DNA of 64,000 nucleotides from Xestospongia muta (Eukaryota; Porifera; Demospongiae; Haplosclerida; Petrosiidae): contig OY848922.1 in the NCBI GenBank assembly GCA_963693285.1, positions 3,026,923-3,090,922 on the forward strand. Reading direction: 5' to 3'. Both the position numbers and the translations under genes were made by a program. The first letter of the stretch is position 1. The number at the start of each line of letters is the position of its first letter. A model generated the notes under the pieces. The model saw only the letters and a list, made by a program, of their open reading frames with translations, was not told where the DNA came from and searched no databases. This document shows positions 51,401-61,312 of this stretch, one piece after another.

Positions 51401-53606
51401 TATAAGCTCACTGGTGGTCCTTTCAAACCTTGAGTACCTTGACCACCCGGCAAACCATGTTCTCCTTTGTCTCCTGAAGGACCTGGTGGTCCAGGGTGAC
51501 CAGGTGGACCGGGTGGACCCTAAGCAATCACAAATCTAAAACAAAATATCTCAAACATAAACCTACATCCTCTCCAGTTCTTCCTCGTTGACCAGGTGAC
51601 CCTGGAGCACCAATTGATCCCTAATGTATGTATGTAATGAGATATTTTATATGTTTCATAAGACTTACTTGAGCTCCACGTTCTCCTCTAGGCCCAGGAG
51701 GTCCATCTGTTCCTGGTGAACCCTTGACAGAAAAACAAACCAAATTGAGTATTCATTAAAAAATGACAAACTGACTGGTGATCCTCGTCGTCCAACAGGT
51801 CCAGCTGGTCCTCGTGGTCCGGGTTCTCCCTGATAACATTGATAATTATAACATGTACAATATTTTAATAATATACTTGCCTGTAAACATTGTGCTCCTG
51901 GAGATTTTCCTGGTCCTTTAGCTTGTGGTGGTTGTGTATTCCCAGTACCAGGTGGTAGATTAATCTATCATAAAGATAAGTAAAAGTATGGCAAAAAATG
52001 ACATACAATGTAGGGTTGTCCAGGGGGTCCAGCAGGCCCTCTTGCTCCAGTAGCTCCAGGATATCCGGGTTCTCCCTAAACAATAACACAAAATCATACA
52101 ATTTATACTGGGTCTTAAGTACTTACACGAGGTCCCTTACGTCCAGGCAATCCAGGTGTTCCAGGTGGTCCACGAGAACCCTAATAAATCAATTAAAGTA
52201 ACCAAGTGCTGAATATACTAAACATACTGTCTTCCCCATAGGGCCAGGTGGTCCTTGTAATCCAGGCTAGTTACACAAGAATCATAAATTTAAACTGTAA
52301 TTATATTAGCTTACTGGTCCAAACATAATATCTCCAGGATCACCCTTTGCTCCTTTTGCCTGAAACAGACAATACATTGATGTAACAATTCACCAAGGTC
52401 TAGAAACTTACCCCTTTGATAATTACAGTCTGTGTGTTAAAGAGAGAAAGAAAATAAATTGAAACACTAACATACTATGATGCTAATAATTGATAGTAAA
52501 ATTAACTCTTAATTTGCACTAATCATTAAACATAACATTACAATTTATGCTGTTAATTTCAGCTACTGTTTATCAAAGTTAAAAATTATCATACAATAAT
52601 ATACCAATTGATTCTTAATACACACACTACACATCATCACAAGCAGGTCTTACTGGTCGTGTTGGAGCAGGTGTTCCATCTCCTGATGATATAACCCCTG
52701 GAGCAGGAGTTGGACTTCCTAAGATTCCCAAAGCAGACGTCAAAGTCATTGTGCTAATACCACATTGTCTTGGTAGTGATAGACATTGTGCGTTTGGTTC
52801 AAAACAACCAATGACAGCTAATTGTTGGACTGTTCCCTATAATATGACAATATAACATGGTAGATGAAGGAATGGAAAAAAAACTTACCTTAAATGTTGG
52901 AATATTTAAAAAATTAAAAGGCTGTTGGCCGAAGATAAAAAATTCTCCCAAGTTACCACTAGCAGTCTGAATGAATTCGACTCTTTCTTGCTCAACACAA
53001 TCCATATAAAGAATAGCTCGACTAGTTCCTGGGTCAATACAAACAGCGACTTGTAGATACTGACCAGAAGTATAGGAAGTATGGAAATTTGCTGTTACTC
53101 CTTGTAGAGAATATTTGATTCTTCCTCCAATAAGTGAAAAGTTCCCCACATTATTTGATAATCCACTGTAATGGTACAAAAGTGGTCCGTTATTATCACT
53201 ATCGACGTTAACAGTTGCTACTATGCAATATGATCTGCTTGTGAAACTAGACACATTACGAAATGGTGGTGTGAGACCTAGCCCTGTTCCGTTTGTCTGA
53301 TAGGCACTGTCATTTCTCAAAGGACATAGTCCTTGTACCATAGTTGTAAGACCATGTTCTCTGATTTCTGGAATCATGTCTGTGACAAAGAAAAGGTAAA
53401 GGTTATTGTGTCAAATACCAGACAATTGTCTTACCAGCTATAACTGGACATTCTGCTCCTTGTGAAGTAGATGTAAAGAGTGATACAGCAAGTAATAGCC
53501 ATATTGAAGACCTACGAATAGTATATATAATTTATTGGTTTATTCAATTTCTAAATTTTCAATTTATAAATATTAATTATTTATAGACAATTCTGGCCTA
53601 CCTCAT
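45440..53606 (-). CDS. fibrillar collagen 1 (TSPN - helix - COLFI)
   Basis: Secreted fibrillar procollagen. The first coding exon is 5 nt (53602-53606). The signal peptide is [24 protein letters not shown] domain (about 52700-53400) contains [38 protein letters not shown] and [17 protein letters not shown] Thr/Pro linker, a short helix ([20 protein letters not shown]) and a non-helical break of about 27 aa with one Cys ([21 protein letters not shown]) precede the long Gly-X-Y helix spread over some 60 small exons. The C-terminal COLFI domain has [41 protein letters not shown] and CFCNELRSS. This layout is that of type V/XI-like collagens. The second usual Cys of the COLFI domain is a Ser here (LGS). 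Head-to-head with collagen 2. Confidence 0.92.
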
Positions 53607-54448
53607 TGTTAATCCTGCTAGCCTACACTCTTTGCCCCCAACGGAGCAAAACATACAGAGTGCAAACAGAAGACTCGATAAATCGCTCAACGAGCAAGCA
53701 ACAAACTAAAAGGTCCTCCTTGTTTCTAGCCTACCAGAGCAGGTAAGCAGACATGCCGTTCGAAGAAGCTTGGGGCGGCCGCTATAACTGTAAATTTACA
53801 AAGCCCTTTATCCATTTCACAAAGCACACAATACTGCCAGCTGAAGCGACCACCTATAACTCTCACATTCGTGGACGCACAGTGAGGCCAGAACCATTGC
53901 GGCTCATTACTGCGTACGTGAAAGAGTCGAACCTCACGGAATTGGAACAAGAATATGAGATTGAGTCTGACACGCGAGCACAAAAATAATTAGTGGGCTG
54001 TGCTTCAAGATATTTTTCAATGGCTTCTTTAGATAGAAATGCTGCTCTGTTTTGGCTTGTCATAGAGGCAATATTTACTGTTGTTTCAAAGCACATCAAT
54101 AACGTTACAAGTATGTTCCACTATTATAATTCAGACAATACATGTCATACAGAGTTTGTACTTGTAGACATGACACCATCATGAGAAAGACTGGCTTTTG
54201 TTCTTTCATGAACACCAGGAAGCAATGCCGGACATGCCCCCCACACTTTGACCATCATCATAATAGCGTTGTCAACCTTTCTCAGTTCAAATCTCACTAG
54301 CAGTGCCTTTTACAGCACTTAGCAGATCACTGACCTTTTACCTCCTAGCTTAGGCCATTACTTTGGCAGTAACTAGGAGATCAAGATAGTTGCCACCTCT
54401 CGTACAAGTGCTTTGTGTTTGTTGGCTGTCCAGTATAACTCAGTCAGC
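53607..54448. promoter_or_regulatory. intergenic region between head-to-head collagens 1 and 2
   Basis: 842 bp with more CpG than the flanks, including GGGGCGGCCGC at about 53771. It should hold both collagen promoters and the 5' UTR of collagen 2 (about 54400-54448). One small plus-strand reading frame is listed separately. Confidence 0.5.
53753..53989 (+). CDS. small open frame, 78 aa, unrecognised
   Basis: ATG at 53753 follows AGCAGAC, a good start context. The frame reads MPFEEAWGGRYNCKFTKPFI, HFTKHTILPAEATTYNSHIR, GRTVRPEPLRLITAYVKESN and an acidic end, then stops. Composition looks protein-like: hydrophilic and mixed, with no repeats. No signal peptide, membrane segment or known domain. 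It lies in the spacer between two collagen promoters. A minus-strand frame (53863-54099) overlaps it; only one, or neither, is real. Confidence 0.35.
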   Translation: MPFEEAWGGRYNCKFTKPFIHFTKHTILPAEATTYNSHIRGRTVRPEPLRLITAYVKESNLTELEQEYEIESDTRAQK

Positions 54449-57400
54449 ATGGCCAGAGCAGTGTTGTTTCTAGCTGTTTCATTGGCATTGATAAGCTCAG
54501 GATTAGCAGTGGTTAGTAATACTATATTATTCCATTTTGTTGCTTGCTAACTCACTACATTGCAAATTTACAGGTAGGACCACCTGGAGATCCTGGTGAT
54601 GAACCCAACACTGTAGGACCGGTAAGACAATGTTGACTTTTTACATATTAACTTCATGTCATATTACTAGCCTGGACCACCAGGACCAATTGGAGAACCT
54701 GTAAGTTTTTACTAGTAAAAAAGACTTAGTTGACTCCATATAACAGGGTAATCCAGGACTAAATGGAAATGATGGAAAAGATGGAGATCCAGGAGTTCAG
54801 GTAAAGAACAACCACTCCTCAATTGGTTGATTTTGATACCATTTTCTTTCACTAGGGTCCACCTGGTGCACCTGGCCTCCCGGGACCTGCAGGACCACAA
54901 GGAGATCCAGCTGTAAGTATACTAACTGTGTGTTAAGCATATGGACATATTTGTAAGCAATTAAATGAATTCTTTTAACCTGTATTTTTCATATTTCAGA
55001 TTTTGCCAAATAATATATTTGATCCTAAAGGACCCGCTCCTCATTTGATTGGCATCAAAGGAGACAAGGGAGAGCCAGGTGTTTCAGGACCACCTGGTGT
55101 ACCAGGAGCACCTGTAAGTGAAATTGATGAACTCTATGTCAGATTCTTCAGTAACACTTTTAAATTTGTTATAAGAGTTATTGTTTATTATATATTATTA
55201 GTATAGTAAGACTTTTTGCTGGAACATTTTTTATTTATTTAGGGACATCCTGGTCATCCAGGTATGCAGGGAGAAAAGGGAGTGCCTGGTAATAAAGGAA
55301 TACCAGGACCAAAAGGTCATCCTGGACTTAAAGGACCACTTGGAAGAACTGTAAGTATTTTAAAATCTTTATAGTAATGGTGATTACTGTATGGTTACAG
55401 GGTGAACAAGGACCAAGAGGACAAAAAGGACAGGCTGGAGGACAAGGACCACGTGGTCGTGGAGGTGTAGCTGGAGTCAAAGGACCAACTGGAGAGAAAG
55501 GAGCTATGGTAAATATTACTTATTTTACTTCAAGAATTAGATAATTTTTGTGTGTTTTAGGGAGATCCTGGATTTAGTGGACCTAAAGGATTTCAGGGAC
55601 CACAGGGCCAACCAGGTCGTCAAGGTCCTCGAGGAAACCCAGGACAACCTGGACTACCTGTATGCTGAAATGAATTCCATTCTCCATTATCAATACATTG
55701 TTGTCATTAGGGATTTCCTGGAGATGAAGGGCAGAAAGGAGCTGTTGGACCAATTGGACATCCTGTCAGTAAAAAATACAATATGAAAGTTTTCACATAA
55801 TGTTTAATCAATATAGGGACCAGCTGGACCTAGAGGACCTCAGGGTGATCCTGGACCAGTAGTAAGATCAAAATATTTTCATTATCTAATAGATAACACT
55901 GCTTATTGAGGTTGTTGCTAGGTTTATGACAATAAGACAATTGATTTTCTTTCACATTGCCTGCCTCCTTTGTTTTGACTTAAAGACCTCATGTTTGTTC
56001 CGACTCATTCACTTGCTAATAGCATCATTGGCAGCCTAATAGACATAACACTGGCGTACCCCACCCAACTGTACATTGTACCTTGATACCAACAATAGCC
56101 TTTGTTAATATGTAACTTTACAATGGATAATGGCACTAGTCTATTGACTATGTGATACCATATGGTATTATGTACTATTACTTAGCATCATTGTACTCTA
56201 CTCTTATACACTATCTCTAGGGTGACACTGGTAAAACAGGACCACATGGAGCACCAGGTGCTAGAGGGGAACCTGTAAGTAATATACCTCTCTTAAAGTG
56301 ATTGATTACTGGTTGACAGGGAGGACCTGGAAGTCCAGGCTCACCTGGTTTCACTGGAGACCCTGGATCACCTGGACAAGATGGAGCTCCTGGCCACCCT
56401 GGAAAGGATGGTGTAGATGGATTTGATGGAGGACCTGGAGCTCCTGGAGATCCTGGTGCTCAGGTAAATTACATGTACATACATAACTAATATAAATTAA
56501 AATTATTTTAATAAAAACAGGGTGAACCTGGTATTATTGGTCCTATTGGACATCCTGGTGCACCTGGTCCTAAAGGACCAGGAGGAGATGCAGGATCAAC
56601 TGGAGTTGCTGGTCCACAAGGATCAAAGGGTAAAAAAGGAGTACCTGGAGATGATGGCCATCCAGGGAAACAGGTATTGAAATAAAAAATACTGCACTTT
56701 ATTTGGAATAATACAGGGTGTGAAAGGACATCAAGGAGACCCAGGAGATGCAGGTGACAAAGGTGATCCTGGAGATAGTGGATCTGTAGGACCCAATGGA
56801 CCTCTTGGACCTGCTGGAAACAAAGTACTGTACTCTAATACCTGATAATATTATAAAGATATATAATATTAACATAGGGACCTGTTGGTCAACCTGGTAT
56901 TCCAGGACTTGATGGACGACAAGGACCTAAGGTATGTTTTCATTTTCATTATTGAATTAAATGCATTTATTATTACAGGGACTTCCTGGTGTAGCTGGAC
57001 CTCGTGGGAATCCTGGATCTCCAGGCTTAAATGTTAGTTAGTAAATAAAGATCAATGAATTAGTTTTGTTAATAGGGTAAAGACGGGGAACCTGGAGGCC
57101 CTGGACAACCTGGAAGTCCAGTAAGGCAGTGTTTTGAAAGTCTGAATAATCTTTTCATTGTGTCCTCAAGGGTGCTCCTGGAAGAGATGGTCGAAGTGGG
57201 CGTCCTGGAAGAAGTGGTGCTGCTGGTCTGCCTGGATCTGATGGTAGACAAGGACCTATTGGTGAGGCTGGGCACCCTGGATCTACTGGACCACCTGGCC
57301 CTCCTGGAGCTCCTGGAAACCAAGGTGCATCTGGAAATGATGGTACTCCTGGACTTCCTGGAGCACCTGGCTCACCTGGTGCTCCCGGAGAGCGTGGACA

Positions 57401-60400
57401 TCCTGGACCCAGTGGACCAATTGGAAATCAAGTATGTGATTTAGTTTATAAGCAATGACTTAATGATTTGTAGGGACCTGATGGAGACAAAGGTGACCCT
57501 GGACCACAAGGAGAACCTGGAGATCAAGGAGATGTTGGACCAACTGGTAGTGCAGGAGCACAAGGACCTCCTGGACCACCTGTAAAATATTGTTTTAATA
57601 GAACATTATAATTATGGTATTCCAAAGGGTTCAGCTGGAGATAAAGGTCTTCAAGGCGAGTTTGGTGATAAAGGATACCCAGGTCCTCAAGGAGAATCTG
57701 GTTTCCCTGGTGAAGTAGGAAAAGCTGGTGCACAAGGACCACAAGGAGATGCAGGAGATCCAGGACTCCAAGTAAAATGGGCAGATTTAGTCAATTAAAC
57801 TTACCACATCTCTTACTAGGGTGAAATCGGAGCACCTGGATCACCTGGACATACAGGACCTGCTGGTGACATTGTGAGTTACTGTTGTTACAAGTATTTC
57901 AGCAATAATTTGATGCCTTTTTCATTTTAAGGGAGAACCTGGCACTGATGGTCATGCTGGGGCTCCAGGTGCTCCAGGAGCAACTGTAAGCTATATCTTA
58001 GTTAACACATGTTGTTATTATTATGTTCTCAGGGACTTAAAGGACCAAGAGGGCCTGCAGGACCTTCAGGAGAAACTGGACCACAAGGAGACCCCGGTGT
58101 TCCAGGACCACAAGGGTTACCTGGTCCAACTGGACAAGATGTATGATCTAATAAAAGAATTATCCACCTTATCTTCTTTTTCAGGGACCTCCTGGTCCAA
58201 CTGGACCTCAAGGACCAAAAGGACCAGTGGGACCACAAGTATGTATAAAACAACAACAGACTATCTAATATCAATGTGTTGTTTAGGGAGATCAAGGAGT
58301 TGTTGGACCTCCAGGACCACCAGGACCTGCTGGAGCAACTGGAGCTGCTGGACCAAGAGGAGAAGATGGTGATCCTGGTCCTCAAGGACATCCTGTAAGT
58401 TGTATACTATACTAACTAACCTCTGTGAACATCACCTCTAGGGTGATACTGGTCTTCCTGGACCTGATGGTATTCCTGGACCTTTAGCTCCCTTAGGGGA
58501 GGCTGGAGAGGCTGGTCCAAAAGGACCTCAGGGACCCCCAGGTGCACCAGGAGATGTTGGCCCTGTAGGTCTACCTGGTATGACTGGTGAATCTGGCCCA
58601 GTTGGAGATGATGGTGAAGCTGGAGACACAGGACCTGCTGGACCTGTAGGAGAACCTGGAGAACCAGGTCTTGATGGAAGAAAGGGTGAACCTGGACACC
58701 CTGGACAACCTGTCAGTTTTCGCTAAACAAATTCATTACTGATACAATTTATAGGGTAAAAATGGTGAGAATGGACAACCAGGACCACCTGGAGCTGTTG
58801 GAGCACCTGTATGTTAAGACAATCTAAAATATATTTTGATCCTTTGTCTTAATTATTAGGGAAATGCTGGAACTGAACCAGGACAACCCGGAATCCCTGG
58901 AACACCTGGAGATCCAGGCCAACCTGGCGCTAGAGGTGCTAGAGGACAAAGGGGTGCTCCAGGACCAAAAGTAAATCATATCCCATGACACTCTCCTTTT
59001 ATGTGTCATAAATGTAGGGACCAACTGGAAATGCTGGACGAGATGGACCACAAGGACCAGCAGGTGCTCAAGTAAGTGATACTAGCTGGACGTTTTAACT
59101 GAAATACATATGAAAATGGAATGCAACATATATTGTACACTAGGGACCACCTGGACAACCTGGTGAACCTGGATTCCCTGGTTTTGATGGACAACCTGGA
59201 TTACCTGGACCTCCTGGACTACAAGGTACTAAGGGAGAAGCTGGACCACAAGTAATCATTGGATAAAATTTTTAGAAGAAAATTCAATTGATGTGTTTTT
59301 ATTAGGGCGCTAGAGGAGAAAATGGACCTAAAGGACCAAAGGGAAGTCAAGGGGAACCTGGACCACAGGGAGCTGATGGTCCACGTGGTGATCCTGGTGC
59401 TGCAGGAGAGAAAGGTTCTCGAGGTGGAGTTGGCGGCCCCGGACAAGATGGACAGGATGGTCTGCCAGGAAAGCAAGGCCCACAAGGACAGAAAGGAGAA
59501 AAGGGAGCTCAAGGCGATAAAGGAGATGTAGGAGACAAAGGCGTAGATGGAAAAATAGGATATCCAGGACCAACTGGAATGTCAGGAGAGCCTGGATCAA
59601 TTGGTGCACCTGGATTGCCTGGTCCACAAGGACTACCTGGACATCAGGGATCACAAGGTTCAACTGGACAGAGAGGAGCTCCAGGAGAAAAAGGACCCCC
59701 AGGCCCTCTAGGAGAGTCTGGAGATGCTGGACCCGCTGGACCTCCTGGACCTGCTGTAAGTTTTCTTTCAAGTTAAGATTGGTGCATTTAATTAACTATA
59801 GGGAGCAAAAGGACCTGCTGCTACGGGAAGCCCCATTTTCTATAATGGAGATGAAGCTCAGGTAATATTTAAACTATAAAATCACACAGTGTTCATATCT
59901 TACTTTCCATAGACTGTTGAACTTGGAGATTTGAGCAAAGTTATTGATATGCACAAGAAACTACAACATTTGAAAGCACCAAAGGGAACACGTGATTCAC
60001 CTGCACGAAGCTGTCTTGATTTACAACTTGAGAATGCTAAAATTAGCGATGGTAACCTTGTTACTTGCTAACAATTATGAAATGTACCTCATCACTTCAT
60101 AGGGTACTACTGGATTGATCCTAATGGTGGTTGTATCAATGATGCAATTCAAGTATTTTGTAATTTCTCATCCGGAATGGTGAAGACATGTGTTTACCCA
60201 ACAAAGAGAGAAGCAGACATCAGAACATGGTCAGGCAAATCCATTTGGTTCAGCAGTTTTATGGATGGATTCCAGGTAAACTTGATGTCATTATCAAGAG
60301 AATTATTGAGCATATTTTTCTATTTACTTACAACAGCTTTCCTATTCTATTACAAAAACTCAGCTGCAATTCATAAGGGTTGGGTCTCGTTATGCAAATC

Positions 60401-60695
60401 AACAATTCACTTACAACTGTCGTAATACTGAAGCATCTGTGATTTTCCGTACTCAAACCAACAAAGAGATAAAACCCACAAGTGTAATTCATGATGGTTG
60501 TCAGGTAAAATTTTGTGTTTTGTTAACAACAAATTATGAATGATTTAGGGAAGACCATCAAACATGGGATACTCACTTATGGAGGTGAACACAAAGAAAG
60601 TGGATCAATTACCACTTAGAGACTTTGCTGCTACTGATTATGGCAATTCTAACCAAGAATTTGGATTTGTGATGGGACCAGCCTGTTTCTATTAA
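54449..60695 (+). CDS. fibrillar collagen 2 (helix - COLFI, no N-propeptide domain)
   Basis: Starts [20 protein letters not shown], a signal peptide, and then goes almost directly into Gly-X-Y repeats ([20 protein letters not shown]). A non-helical piece, [19 protein letters not shown], lies near the start. About 40 exons each begin with a Gly codon in phase 0; measured examples are 108, 99 and 45 bp. The COLFI domain (about 59830-60695) has [86 protein letters not shown] and [11 protein letters not shown]. The Cys pattern, with GGC intact, fits collagens that can form inter-chain disulfides. The 390-bp stretch at 55862-56220 is intron. No TSPN or VWC domain, as in a minimal fibrillar chain. 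Confidence 0.92.
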
Positions 60696-60954
60696 AGTGA
60701 CACTGAGCAGTTATAAATATTTTGTTATTATGGCTTATAATTATCCATCATCACTGCTTTTTGCATAGAGTACTTTACTTCTTAATATGTTTTGGACTTT
60801 AAGTTACACATTTTCTTTAATATTTCTCAACTGTATCTACAATGGTATCATTGGAATTGATTGTAAATGTTTGCAGCATTTAAAAGGACTATTTATTATT
60901 TCGACATTATTATTAGTTTCGCAAACTGCCCGAGTTACGTAGTATGAGGTCCCG

Positions 60955-60978
60955 GTCTCAGTCTCAGTCTCAGTCTGA
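60955..60978. repeat. (GTCTCA)n hexamer repeat
   Basis: Three exact GTCTCA units and one GTCTGA, just upstream of a CpG-rich patch. It may lie in the collagen 3 promoter. Confidence 0.85.
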
Positions 60979-61021
60979 GAATAGATATGTTCAAAGCGCA
61001 TAGGCGGCGACAAGTACAATC

Positions 61022-61228
61022 ATGCCTGTCAGCTCGTTCGTAAGCAGACTGCAAGAGAAGGCCCGTCAACGCAGCCTTATCTTTGTTCGCAGCTCCGCTA
61101 GGCCCACAAAGCCTGATTGTCCCTTCTTCTTTAAGTGTCTACAGCGCTACCAACATGGCGGTGCTGTTGATCTACTAGAGTCAATACAATTATCTGTATT
61201 GTCAACGGCTCTGACTCTTTTGAGTTAA
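61022..61228 (+). CDS. small open frame, 68 aa, unrecognised
   Basis: Reads MPVSSFVSRLQEKARQRSLI, FVRSSARPTKPDCPFFFKCL, QRYQHGGAVDLLESIQLSVL and STALTLLS, then stop. The N-terminus is Arg/Ser-rich and could be a mitochondrial targeting sequence, but no family is recognised. It sits in CpG-richer DNA 85 bp before the collagen 3 start, so it may be an upstream frame in its leader, an unrelated small gene, or chance. Confidence 0.25.
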   Translation: MPVSSFVSRLQEKARQRSLIFVRSSARPTKPDCPFFFKCLQRYQHGGAVDLLESIQLSVLSTALTLLS

Positions 61229-61312
61229 ACCAGCATTTTCTGCGTGTAGCTTTCCTTAGCTATTAAGTGACCCTTACTAAGTTGCAGTGATAAAGCTGTA
61301 GCTATCTTCACC

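Larger units (their letters stand above)
60696..61312. other. intergenic between collagens 2 and 3
   Basis: Holds the collagen 2 3' UTR, a (GTCTCA)n run at 60955-60978, a CpG-richer part with a small frame (61022-61228), and the 5' UTR of collagen 3. Confidence 0.5.

Noticed and set aside
45440..53500. Regularly spaced similar blocks that look like an array of repeats
   Set aside because: They are collagen Gly-X-Y exons separated by introns of about 50 bp on the minus strand, not a CRISPR array or satellite.
53863..54099. 78-aa minus-strand open frame overlapping the 53753 frame
   Set aside because: It has weaker start context and its middle mirrors the plus-strand frame; I kept the plus-strand one only, with low confidence.
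60837..61019. Minus-strand frame with a Thr-Glu repeat
   Set aside because: It is produced by the (GTCTCA)n hexamer repeat and has no other support.
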